64,000 nt of DNA from Diplosphaera chodatii (lineage: Eukaryota > Chlorophyta > Trebouxiophyceae > Prasiolales > Stichococcaceae): NCBI GenBank assembly GCA_032358165.1, contig JAALGY010000010.1, forward strand, positions 1,426,001 to 1,490,000. Direction: 5' to 3'. The translations under genes and the position numbers were made by a program. The notes beneath the pieces are model-generated. The model was not told the DNA's origin. It saw nothing but the letters and a program-made list of their open reading frames with translations, and made no database searches. This document shows, piece by piece, positions 11,993 to 27,067 of this stretch. Position 1 is the first letter of the stretch. Each line of letters begins with the position of its first letter.

Positions 11993-12250
11993 TGCGCAGG
12001 GCCCACCTTGGGTCACGTGATCTTGCTCGAGTTGCCTCTCCCGAAATTCCACGCTAACTAAACCCTGAGATCCGTGACGTCAGTGACGGTTGGATCCACG
12101 AGACCTCGTGGTTCAACCTGCATACAATGGTGAACGCGTTCGCAGCACCTCCTCTGGCATAGTCGACGTCTACAAACACGTTGCGCAAATGTAATGTTAA
12201 GGTTGAGCGCTAGAATAGCGCGTGGCGTGAAATGACGCAGTACATAGCCT

Positions 12251-12268
12251 TAGGGTTTAGGGTTTAGG
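12251..12268 (+). repeat. Interstitial telomeric motif (TTTAGGG type)
   Basis: TAGGGTTTAGGGTTTAGG, about 2.5 units of the TTTAGGG repeat, sits in gene-poor DNA about 450 bp upstream of the gene at 12716. It could be a telo-box-like promoter element or a repair scar. Confidence 0.65.
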
Positions 12269-12715
12269 CTGCGCGTCCAGAACTCGCGTTCTATCGCAAT
12301 GCGCAAGCTCAGAAGCCTTGCATACGCACTTTAATGATATCATAAGCGCCTGCAAGTGGTATCACGCGTCGTATCCGCTCAAAAACCGTGCGCAACCACA
12401 TGATGCAGTACATTCAGGGTTTAAGTAACGTAGAATTTTCGACGACGCTCAAGTTGCGCTTCCTGGTATCAACAAGAAGGAGAGCCCAGCGTCAATTGAC
12501 TAGTTCTGGCACCCTAGCATGGGAATAAAGCTGCGTGTAGGTCTGGTCTTGAAGCGCGACCGCTGAGCGGACACCTGCCTGTGCAGTCCAGTGCGTGAGG
12601 AGCATTCGGTGTGCAGCTCACTAGCGCGTCTGTCCTCCCTGCGTGGCACACCGGGGTGTGGGATCAACCTACCTGGTGAATCACCGTCCACAAGCACGGT
12701 GATGATCTCCGAGAC

Positions 12716-15700
12716 ATGGTGGGAGGCCTGCTGCAGGGAGTCTGCAGCATCATGGTGGCGTCACCAGTTGTGACAGCTGCCGCGTTGGCGCTGCTGCTGC
12801 TCTACGGCGCCGCAGCGGCTGCTGCTGCCACCGACGGAAGAAGTAGTGTGAACAGCTTTGAGGCACTGGGAGCGCAGCCTTACCACGCGCAGCACCGGAG
12901 GCGCCCGCTTGCCACAAAAGGCGCCAGCATGAGGGTGCGGCATCTGCCGCACTTTGTGCCCCCAAGTCATCTAGAACTTGTCACTCGCGTTGTAAACAGC
13001 ACCGGTCCAGCCAGTACTTGCTGAACATGCACGGTGTATGAATAGCTGAGGCACACCACGGCTGGCTCACCGAACAGTACGGCCTGCTAGCTGTGGCCAT
13101 GGCACATCACACGAAGATGGTGTTTGGCATGTATGGTGTGCATCCTGCTGTGCTGGACAGCGGTATGGTGAAACAAGCTTGGACAGCCAGAGGTCGTTGC
13201 CGCAGCAACTTTTCTTGCGATGCCCTGCTGCAGGCACGGCTCAAGGCTGCGCAGTGTGCCAAGGAGGCGGCAGCCGCTGAGCGCCAGTGTAGGGCAAGCC
13301 AACGGGCAAGTGCCGCACAATGTGCCAGGGAGGCTGCAGCGTATGTGTTCCGGTGCAACACGCGTGTGCAGGTCGAGGCATGCAGACAGGTGCTGGGCCT
13401 GTCTTCTCTACTGTTGACGGTGCTCTCCAACATGCTGGTGTATGCGGGCACAAACTTGATGACCCCCCCATTCAGGGTGCGCTGCTGCTTTGCCGGTGTC
13501 AAACCGACTTCCAAACTCACACCGTTGACGTGTCATGCTCTGCAGCTGCACGGGCAGCAGTGCATCCGCTGCACATACAGCATTGTGCGGGGGCGGGAGG
13601 TCAGCGCCAAGGTCAGTCGATGTGAGACTGTTCGCGAGCCAGCGAAATATGCCATCCAGAGGGGCAACATTGGTGGGCGTCTACTTGCCGCACAGAAACC
13701 ACATGTCGCTCTGTTGTCTGACGGGCCGCAAGTTCGTTCTCCCCTCCAAACATCGATGCTGTCTGGCAAAGGCACACTGAAAGAGCGTCCTGTGAACACC
13801 TGCTGCACACGTGCTCTTCGCAAGCACAACATGTCCTGTATATATTCGATGGCAGCCTAATTTCACCTCCCGTATCTGCAGTGCCGGGGCCAGGCTATCA
13901 GTGGAGCCGTGTGGAAGGAGTGGCCCAGCCCTGCCCGGCAGGTGAGTGTGGCAGCATCATGCACTAGCCATATACGTCTTATGTCAAGACCATGTTAGAG
14001 GTGGTTAACACCGTGTCACATAGCTTGCTCAGTTTTCATGTATATGGCTAGCATATGCTTTGACCTGCTGCGGTGCTGGAGAGACGAATCATCGGCATCT
14101 AGGCGTGATGTGCAGCGCATCAACGTCGACATGAGCAGCAGCCAAACGCTGCAAGCTGTGCTGCTCTCACTATGGCATTGTCTTGCTGGTGTGCTGTTCC
14201 TGCTGTGACCCCAACAGTCGCAATGCATCTGCTGGCAGCTTCTTGCCTGCTCGAATCTTTGCAGGATCTGCGAAGCACTGAAGTCCTTCGTATCCATTTT
14301 GTGCAGGCACCTCAAAGGCTGTCGCGGGCGCAGCAAAGTGCAGTGCCTGCAGCGCAGGGCGCGGCTGGCAGCCCGCTGCAGGGCAGCGCAGGTGCCTCAC
14401 GTGCGCCGCCGGCAATGTCATCAACCCGGCACGGACCACGTGCAGTGAGTTCTCGACTCGTCTTGGGTGGCACTGACCACAATTCAAGTTTCGTTCTCAG
14501 CCTGAGCTCACGTTGTACACATCGCCACGCCACACACAAGCTGAAGCCGCAACCCAGCATAATCAGCAATAGCGTGATGTGTGTTCAGTGTTTCCTGCAT
14601 GGTGCTTTTGCGCCGTCTGTCACAACACACGAACTGGACACAGCTGGTGAGATGAGGCGCTTATTGTCCCGCCCTGCAGCTATGCCTCTAAGGCGCAGCC
14701 CGCCGCCGACTCGCGCCCTCCGCCGCCAAAGCATTCGCCACAGCCGCCCACAGTGTCAAGCCCTCTGCCCGTGCCGCCGCCATCCCCACCACCAGCACCT
14801 CCTTCCCCGCAGACGACCCCGCCATCGCCGCCCCCAGAACCCATACCCTCACCGCCGCCGGTGCCTCCACCGACTCCTCCCCCCTCACCGCCACCAGCAC
14901 CGCCACCAAGCCCTCCGCTGGCACCACCACTATCCCCACCGCCGCAGCCCCCGCCCAGCCCACCCCCTTCACCGCTACCTGATCCTCCGCCATCCCCGCC
15001 GCCAGCTGCACCTCCATCCCCACCGCCACAGCCGCCCCTGGCGCCTCCACCCAGCTCGCCCCCCTCACCACCACCAGCACCGCCACCGAGCCCACCACCA
15101 GCGCCACCGCCATTGCCGCCGCCGCACCCCCCGCCCAGCCCTCCACCTTCGCCACCCCCTCAGCCACCACCTTCCCCACCCCCGATGCCCCCACCCAAAC
15201 CGCCACCTTTGCCGCCGTCAGCACCGCCGCCAAGCCCACCACCAGCACCACCGCCATCTCCGCCGCCGCGGCCCCCGCCCAGCCCTCCGCCAATGCCACC
15301 CCCTGAGCCGCCACCTTCCCCACCCCCGATGCCCCCGCCTGACCCGCCCCCATCTCCGCCGCCCGCGCCACCCCCAAGCCCTCCCCCAGCGCCGACATGG
15401 TAGGCCAAATACAGACCTAGGGTTTTCGTGCTCATCGTGCGTCAAGCATCCTTCACATCCCGTGTTCTCAGGTAGTTGGTAGGCCCTCCACTTTGTACAT
15501 CAGCTGTTTGCTGGCAGGATAGCAGGCGAGCTTCCGTTGCTGAACCTTGTGCATGCACATGGTCGCTACCACTACATTAACTCCTGTGATGAAATCTGCC
15601 ACACATATGTTTTCTGTGCCGCAGCAATACGCCGTCACCTTTGCTGGACCCATGCGTCCGTGGCACCTTAACAGACCCGGTTGCTGTGGTTCCTGTCCGC

Positions 15701-17295
15701 CTCAGCGCCGATGACTGCCTGAGCAGCATGGCGGTACTGTACCAGGTACGGCCATCTGCCTGCAAACCGAATGATGCCAGACAAATGCCCCATGACACTC
15801 CGGCTACTGCGGCGTTGTTGTGCTGCAGCTAGCAAAGACAGCACGCATGGCCATGATGCCGGAGCCCTGCCACTTGAGTGACCTTGCTCTGTGCATACGT
15901 ATACATGGCGGTGCAGCCGGCTGATCAGCTGGCTGACAACGGTAATACCTGCCTGCAGGGTAGCAATAGGCTGCAAATCTGCTCCAGCCTTAGTGGTGGT
16001 GCATTCGTTGAGACCTTCAACATCCCTTTTAATGGCGACGGCACGCAGAAGACCCTCAGAACGCTTGACTACAACAGCGATGGTGATGAGGTGAGATGTT
16101 GTCTAAGGTTCCGTCACTAGTGCCAAGGTGCAGGAGAGTGCAGGCACATAACGGCACTGACGGCTTGCAGTGAAGCAACACTACTACAAATGGCAGGGCT
16201 GGCCGGCCACTGCTGCTCTGAGTGATCCATAAGCAGGGCATCATGTGTCACATCAGTGGCGCGGCAGAGCCGAGCAGCTGGGAGATACCAACAAACATGT
16301 GCTGCTGCAAAAAACACGCGACCATCACCCTGTGTGTTTGCATCTGCAGGACCTTGCACTTGCCAGCGGGTCAAGTATCACACTGTTCCGCCCCAACCTC
16401 GCAACTACCTCCACAACAAGTCTCTTCCTCACGCCAGAAGACGTCCAGGTCTGCTCCGGCAGCAGGACAGTGGCGACACACCTGGCCTTGCACATCAGTA
16501 AACTGTTCACTGGGTGCTCAGGACTAACCGAGTGCTGGCTGCTGATGTATGCAGATTGACGGCACCGCTAACCGGTTGTACATGACCGAAAGCATCGACT
16601 TCGTGGCGGCGTATGCTGCAGCTCCCAACGGCAGCTTGTCGGTGATCAACACCAGGGTGCAACTTGATGACAACAGCAACAACGTTCCGGTGGAGAGGCT
16701 GGCCCTGAGCCCCGACCGGCGCTGGCTGCTTGGCACCGGCAGGGCCATCAACGCCATCCTCACCTGGCCAATCAATGCTGCGACGGGGGCCATTGGGACC
16801 TCAGGGGCCTGGTCCATCAGCCGCGTGCCCACTGACATGGTCGTTTCACCAGACAAGCAGCGTGTGACGGTGCTGATCCCCACCGGCTTCCTGTGCGTGT
16901 ACGGCTTCAACTCCAGCACCGGGGAGCTGGACACGCAGCTCGGCGCTGTGCGTAGCATTGATATGCCCAGCAACAGCCAGCGCATCGTCAGCTTGGGGGA
17001 CATCAATGGTGATGGGTTTGCAGACATTGCCGTCATCCCGCCCGCTGTCGTCGGCCCGACTAGCGTGCCGATTGTGCTGGGCGATGCAGGTGGCCCTAGC
17101 GAGTCTGCACTCAGCAGCCTGTCGACTTGCCCTGGGGTCACAGACATTGCAGCAGCGGACTTTGATGGAGACAGTACTCTCGACCTGATCGTCACCTGCA
17201 CAAATTTTGTACAAGACTCTTCTGTGGTTCTATTTCACCACGGCATTGGTGACGGCACATTTGCGGGGGGAGTTGACTTTGTCAACCCTGACTAG
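12716..17295 (+). CDS. Secreted Cys-rich / Pro-rich hinge / FG-GAP-like beta-propeller protein (family member D)
   Basis: Probable extracellular-matrix protein. Start 12716 or in-frame 12752 (MVASPVVTAAALALLLLYGA) gives a signal peptide. Head exons parallel genes A-C: a Cys exon near 13236 (KAAQCAKEAAAAERQCRASQ), LHGQQCIRCTYSIVRGREVS near 13547, PGPGYQWSRVEGVAQPCPAG near 13883, and an ephrin-receptor-like Cys module near 14310 (SKAVAGAAKCSACSAGRG ... CLTCAAGNVINPARTTC). The hinge exon 14680-15399 is almost wholly PPSPPP/PPAPPP. The remaining exons form a propeller: ALSPDRRWLLGTGRA and VVSPDKQRVTVLIP resemble lactonase-type blades, while GDINGDGFADIAV and ADFDGDSTLDLIV are FG-GAP/VCBS calcium-binding loops. 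It ends DFVNPD, TAG 17293-17295. The C-terminal domain differs from the kelch domain of A-C. Small middle exons (15.6-16.5 kb) are less certain. Confidence 0.75.
14680..15399 (+). repeat. Pro-rich hinge exon of member D
   Basis: Low-complexity C-rich coding tract of 720 bp (a multiple of 3), acceptor ccctgcag and donor ATG|GTAGGC. Units such as SPPPAPPP, SPPPQPPP and MPPPEPPP are typical of hydroxyproline-rich, glycosylated algal wall proteins. Long Gly/Ala/Arg-rich frames on the reverse strand here are shadows. Confidence 0.8.
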
Positions 17296-17656
17296 ATCCG
17301 CTAGCGGTAGGAAGTACTGGGTTTGGAACCGCAAAGGGTGTGGTCAGTACACATGAAGCACAGGAAGAACATGAGAGTCAAACATCAGTCTGACTTATTG
17401 GAAGCAGGGACATGACGCGTCTTGGATACATGTTTTCAGAAGGATTGGCTGGGCCACGCACCTGCAATAGATTAAATAGACTGCCAACACTGCCATTTGT
17501 GGCGAACCGACACTGATAAACAGTTGCAGCTGAAATTGCAATTAGGGTATCTACCAGCTTTCCAGCGATGGTCAACAGGTACTATACCAGCCCCACGTAC
17601 TTCCGCCGATATGCGATCGTCATATACGAAAGGGGTCGTCTGGCCAGACCCAGTCC
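17296..17656. other. Intergenic, no gene seen
   Basis: Follows the TAG of member D. I see no coding pattern, RNA gene or repeat. It is presumably 3' UTR and spacer before the Pro-rich relic. Confidence 0.35.
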
Positions 17657-18219
17657 ATGGGCCATGGGTCATCATTGATTTTGTCACACATGGAAGGGGC
17701 GCTTGATCGAGCGAGGCAGGCGACAAACCCTTTTGCAGCGACTGCTACAATCTGCACTCACTTTACTTCGCTTTGCACCTGCAAACTGCAATCCAACTTC
17801 AACGCTGCCAACGCAGCAGCAAACTCGTCATCAGGGAGCGGATCGAGACGGCTCCTGGCGTTGCACTGCAAGGGATCCGTGGCGGGCAGAAGCAAGTGCG
17901 CAGGTCTGGATGGATGCATTCATCCAGGTGGGGATTCTCTGCTGCAGGGCCGCCACACCCATCACCACCCGCCCCCGCCGCCTCGCCCGCCGTCACCTCC
18001 GCCGCCGTTACCGCCGCCGTCATCACCGCCACAGCCGCCTCATTCACCACCCCCAGCCCCGCCGCCATTCCCGCCGCCGTAACCACCGCCACAGCCGCCT
18101 CCTTCACCATCACCAGCCCCGCCGCCATCGCCACCGCCATCGCCGCCATCAAGCCGAGGTTGGACCCTACTTGTATGTCATGCACGCACAGCTTGCTGAA
18201 CGTATCCCTTGTTGATGAC
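17657..18219 (+). pseudogene. Decayed Pro-rich hinge relic of the same wall-protein family
   Basis: After ctgctgcag near 17950, the + strand encodes a PPPPPRPPSPPPPLPPP-type tract as in the hinge exons of the neighbours. The tract reads PPAPPPFPPP, then an in-frame TAA at 18080-18082, then the same Pro pattern continues in the same frame (PPPQPPPSPSPAPPPSPPP) to SSRGWTLLVCHARTAC and TGA. A stop in the middle of an uninterrupted repeat argues for a nonsense mutation. Flanking DNA shows neither the Cys head nor a propeller. The upstream open frame from 17657 is of doubtful coding status. The TAA could instead mark the real end of a short protein, but the uninterrupted frame beyond it makes this less likely. 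Confidence 0.55.
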
Positions 18220-18708
18220 TTACACCTTGCGTTTGACTGAAGTATGCGAAGAGGGAGAGGGTAGGGCTGCAGCTGTGAACAAAGGGGCAGTAACAAGCAT
18301 ATGGTGTGCCCAAGAGGATGACAACACTTGAAACAAAAGAACCCACACGTGTCGGTTAACATCAGTGCGTGACAGCTGGCACTGAGGTGCTCACTTGTTG
18401 TTGTTGTGTGCCCCGGTCACAGACTCTGCATATCAGTTCAATGCTTCAAGCTTTGCACTGGCGCCCATTCCTGACAACGGCTTTGGGGGTGCGCAACGAT
18501 ACTAACCGACTCTGGCTGCACTCTGGCAGAAATGCTCCAGGCAAGCCCGTGTGCTGACATCCTCAAAGTTGGGATCTGACTGCGGTCCCGGACGTCCTCC
18601 AACCCGCGCAGGCGCAGCTCATTTCCTAGGATCACGTTGTTATGCTCCCTAAACCCTGGCATCTCCAGGTCAGCCGCCGTGTGCAGGCTGGGCGCCGAGC
18701 TGCTGACG

Positions 18709-21700
18709 TCAGGCTGATGTTGCGGTGGAGCTGCTGCTGGAGCTCGAGCGGTCGGCCTTGCTCTTGCTGGGCTTCGTGTGCGACTTCTTGTTGCGGTTGC
18801 CTCGGCGCTTGGACGACGGCTTTCTGCTGGGCTTGGGGTTGCCGCCATCGCATGCCGCGGAGTCTGCTGCAACAGCTGATGAGGCGGCTCTGCAGCCATA
18901 CATGGACACTCGTATCAGATCTGAATTGTGGGATCACATGGAGCCTTCAGTATGCGAATGTTTTTGGTGCCTGCCAGCCAGGCAACCGGAGCGACGTGGC
19001 CGGGTTTATGATGCTGTGCTTCTGAGGCCATCATGCTGAGGTGCAACACCAAAAGCTTGACATTCGCACAGCTCCTCCCACCCAATGCCAGTGGATGCAG
19101 AGGTGCCAGATGATGCGCTGCACGGGGCAGAGCGAGATGCGTCACGGGGGGCGGAAGCACCGCCTACAGATGCAGCCGCTGCAGAAGAAGCGCCGCCTGC
19201 GGCGGCCGCTGCAGCTGCAGCGCACACAGCACAGTCGTCCATCCTGAGCGCCAATGTTATCAACATTTGGTGAATGATACCAGAAAAGCCGGCCCTGTTT
19301 GCTACCACCAATGGCGAAAATGGCTGTACATATTGGGCTCGACAGCACGTCTGCACCCTGCACTGCATAATAGAAGCCAGCAGATAGGCCTACTCACCTG
19401 CAGCAGATCCTCGAGCAGCGGACGCAGCGGAGGCAGCGCCCTGAGCAGCAGCAGCAGAGGCAGCAGAACCAACAGCGGCAGCAGCGGCAGTGGAAGCATC
19501 CCCAGCAGCGGCAGCAGCGGCAGAGGCGTCGCCGGCAGCGGCGGCGGCGGCGGCAGAGCGCTCTGCTGCAGCAGCGGAGGCAGCAGCTCCATCTGCAGCC
19601 ACTGCAGCTGCGGCAGACCCGCCCGAGGCGGCGGCCGAAGATGCCGCGGCGTCATCTGAGGCAGCAGTTGTACCAGCGCCTGCGAGAAGCCAGGTGCTGG
19701 AGTTGGGCAGTGTGCTCAGTTTATGATGTGAGCCAGTAAGCGAAAGCTGGCAGCTGCTGCAGCAAGCTGGTGACATGCACATACAGCAAAGCCACCGAGG
19801 ACGAAGAGTGTCACCTGCAGCGCTGTCGCTTGTAGAGGGTGCATTGCCAGCAGCAGCGGCTGCCGCAGCTGCTGAGCGTCCTGCAGGCACGGATGCGGCA
19901 GTGACAGTGCTGTGACGGCAGACTTGAAGTGATTCTCAGCCACATCCACCGCAACACCATGACTATCCCACCCATCATATGACACCTGCTGTAGGATCAC
20001 AGCCGTTTTGTCTATTCCTGTCTGATCGCACCTGCAGCAGCAGAGGCAGCAGCCGAGCCAGCAGCTGCCGCTGCTGCGGCGCCATCGCCTGTGTAGCACA
20101 TCAGTACAAGGTACTCACAATGCAGACAGCAGCAGAACTCCACTGTTACAAGGTCAGAGAGCATCAAGCCTGACACCTGACCCAACATGAACTGCTGTGC
20201 ATGCACGAAGAGCACACAATGGCTGACAACGCATACAGTTATTGAAAGCCAGACCATAACGACATGGAACTATGTAGTATACCTGCAGCAGCTGCAGCTG
20301 CGGCTGCGGACGCGGAGGAAGCTGCGGAGGCGGCGGCGGAGCCATCAGCGCCTGCAGCTGCTGCAGCTGCAGCGGTGTTTGCGGCCACTGCGGCGGTGGC
20401 GGAAGCAGTGCCAGCAGCTGCTGGTGCCGATGTCGAGCCTGCATCAGGTAGGCATGGAGTTGCTAGTGTGCACTAAGTGTGGTTGTGATATGGTGTACCT
20501 AGATAGATTCCAATGCAGCAGAAGAGCAGTATGCATGATGCGCGTCGATCAAGGTCAGACAGCAGCTAATGGAACTGTGGAGGTGCATGCAAGGAAGTGC
20601 ACCCGTCGCAGCAGCAGCGGCAGCCGCTGCGCCTGCCGCCACGCTCGAGGCTGCGGCAGCGCCCGCAGCGGCAGTTGCAGTGGCGCTGCCGAGAGAGAGA
20701 TGGTGGATGAGGCGGCGGCGGCGGCCGCTGCAGAGGAGGCGCCGGCAGCAGCCGCTGCAGCGGAGGCTGCATCGCCTGAGGCCGCTGCCGATGCCGTTGC
20801 GGCACCTGCACAGGTACGTGCAATACGATGTAGTCCAGCCACTAGGCTGTGGACTGGCAGTGTCTCAGACAGGCACGTCAGACGTATCAATTCAAGCATT
20901 CAACTATGGTGTGTTGGCATGGTAGCATCGCATTTTCATACAGGATGGACATTGGCACACCTGCAGAGGCGGCAGCGGATGCAGCAGTTCCAGCCGCGGC
21001 GGCAGAGGCGGAGGCGGCGCCGTCGGGCATGGCGGCGGCAGCAGCAGCATTAGCAGCATTCCCTGCTGCAGCTGCAGACGCTGCTGCGGCGTTGGCGACT
21101 GCCGCAGCGGACGCAGAGGCACTGGAACCTGTGACATGCATCAATGTTGCACGAGCAGTGAGGAATGGCAGTAAAGTCAATGGGTTCCATCTGCATTGCT
21201 GCAAGCCCATCAAGCGAGACGTCGTGGCACTGCTTGCCAGGTGCATGGGAGATGGCATCGATGTGGACCGTCCGAGGCTTGAAGGCATGAAACAGGGCTC
21301 AGACGGCAGGTGTTATACCATGGCATGCTGATGTATGACTCACCAGACGCAGCAGCAGCTGCGCTGGCGGCACTTGCTGCTGCTGCCGCCGCACTGGCGG
21401 CGTCGCTTGCTGCGGCCGCCGCTGATGCGCTTGAGGAGAACGGGAAGCCTGCAGGTACATAGTGTTGGCAGTGCCTGCTATCAATGCTGTCGTGCCAATA
21501 GTTCCTGCCCACTGCACCCACGTGTGTCACTTTGAAACACCTTGAACATCGACAAGACTTCAGAGCGCACAGATCCTCGACTGGTTCAGTTGCAAACTTT
21601 ACAACACTTACTTGTCGTGGCAGCTGCGGCGGCAGATGCTGCGTTGGCTGCTGCAGCATCAGCACTGCCTACGGCACGAGTGGGCTCTCTGCTTTGTGAT

Positions 21701-22128
21701 GACCACAACAGCTCGCACGTCTCCTTCATCTAGTCAGCCATGAGGTACAACCATGCACTGCATACACAAGCAGTAGGTGCGTGGTTCTTGGTGTTGGTCT
21801 CACTGGAGTCAGCGACGGTTGCCGCCGCCTGCTTCAAGGCCCGATGACTTGCAGCGGCTGTGCCGGCGGAATACAGTAATTATCTGCTTAATTTCCCTTT
21901 CTATGCCTTCAACGGTTGAAGCTAAGTGCAAAGCTACAGATAGACACTGCCCAGAAAAGGCTCAAAGATGTGGCAGAACGTACTTAAGCTCAGCAGGTTC
22001 TCACAGCCACGTTGGATTGCAATGACAGCGGAATCACCTGGACCAGCGAAGAGCAGTTCGCGGCCGTGGATGCTGCTGGGTGCCAACATCAGCACTACCA
22101 CACACAGCGTCACGCAGACACGAGCCAT
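18709..22128 (-). CDS. Secreted Ala/Ser/Gly-rich protein assembled from phase-1 exons, with a basic tail
   Basis: Unknown secreted protein, perhaps arabinogalactan- or wall-like. Exon 1 (22128-22038) encodes a signal peptide (MARVCVTLCVVVLMLAPSSI) then HGRELLFAGP, donor CCAG|GTGATT. Going down in coordinate: 21668-21612 (SADAAAANAASAAAAATT), about 21448-21346 (FPFSSSASAAAAASDAAS), about 21131-20948, about 20812-20582, about 20449-20291, about 20091-20035, about 19880-19814, about 19677-19398 and about 19225-19080. These are bounded by TGCAG/CACAG acceptors and strong donors (GTAAGT, GTGAGT), nearly all phase 1 to phase 1. The last exon (about 18894-18709) joins in phase 2 and encodes GNPKPSRKPSSKRRGNRNKK and a Ser-rich end, with a strong AAG/CGC/AGC codon bias. 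The exon near 20.7 kb appears to carry a frameshift. The + strand of these exons also reads as Ala-rich, but lacks a start, an end and consistent phases. Confidence 0.65.
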
Positions 22129-22881
22129 CCTGTAGCCGGTCGCCCGAACCAATCGCCTGCAAACCGGCACTCGGCGGAAATTTTGGCGGTCATCTCGGCC
22201 AACCCGACGTGTATTTGCGAGGCAAGACGCTCTTGTGGGCTGCAGCAGTACCATCATGAAAACAAAACGCCTGCTGAATCAAGAGGCTTGCGCTCGTCTC
22301 ATGACATTCACAGCGGCTGTGCAACTTACCTCTGAGTTGCTGAAGTGTGTGGGAACTGCCTAGCGCACCCGCAGGTACAGGCAACTGAAAACCTGAAAGT
22401 GTTGTTCTGAGCACAATGCAGAACTGCTTCTGCTGGCCGTGCCCGCAGATGTGACCGTCACGGCGTGCCGCTACAGGTGGCCGCAGAGTCTCGGACGACA
22501 GTGCCAGGTGTCGAGCCACCTCGTTCGGGTGTTCCAAGAATGTGTGTGTCACACCAAGCCGACTGACTGATCCAAGACAAGCAGTTCTGAAGGAACAGCA
22601 CGGCACGGTGTGCGAGTCCTACACAAGTAAACTGAATGCCCGATGGCTACGGTAGAAAGGTTTGTGTCTGAAAATACAGTCACACACTGGAAGCCTTGTC
22701 AGATGCAGCGGCGAAGTGGAATGTTGTTCCACCACGCGTGCGAAGGCAAGCTAACAACCGCCCTGGCGGGCGTGACTGGCGGCTGCTGGCAGCTCTTGCA
22801 CCGCAAGATTGGCGCTGCATGTGGCGGCAGGCTGCATGCTGCCCCTAGAGTGCCCCTTGCCGATGCGCATGCCTTAGTCAC
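22129..22881. other. Spacer between divergent upstream and convergent downstream gene ends, no gene seen
   Basis: Lies between the start of the Ala-rich gene and the stop of the cytidylyltransferase, both on the - strand. It should hold the Ala-rich gene promoter and the cytidylyltransferase 3' UTR. No coding pattern or repeat is visible. Confidence 0.4.

Positions 22882-27067
<4,186 letters not shown>

Larger units (their letters stand above)
10606..12715. other. Large intergenic region with a mini-element and telomeric motifs
   Basis: No convincing exon on either strand. From about 11950 to 12500 open frames are nearly absent and base composition is more AT-rich than the genes. It contains the hairpin at 11947-11992 and telomeric motifs at 12251-12268. 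The right end probably holds the promoter of the gene at 12716. Confidence 0.5.

Noticed and set aside
12000..12500. Possible subtelomere or chromosome end
   Set aside because: Only about 2.5 telomere units, with ordinary genes on both sides within a few kb.
19267..21733. + strand Ala/Glu/Pro-rich frames in the Ala-rich locus
   Set aside because: Some have donor-like GTAGGC or GTACGT ends, but there is no signal peptide, start or stop exon, and phases do not agree. The - strand gives a complete model with constant phase 1.
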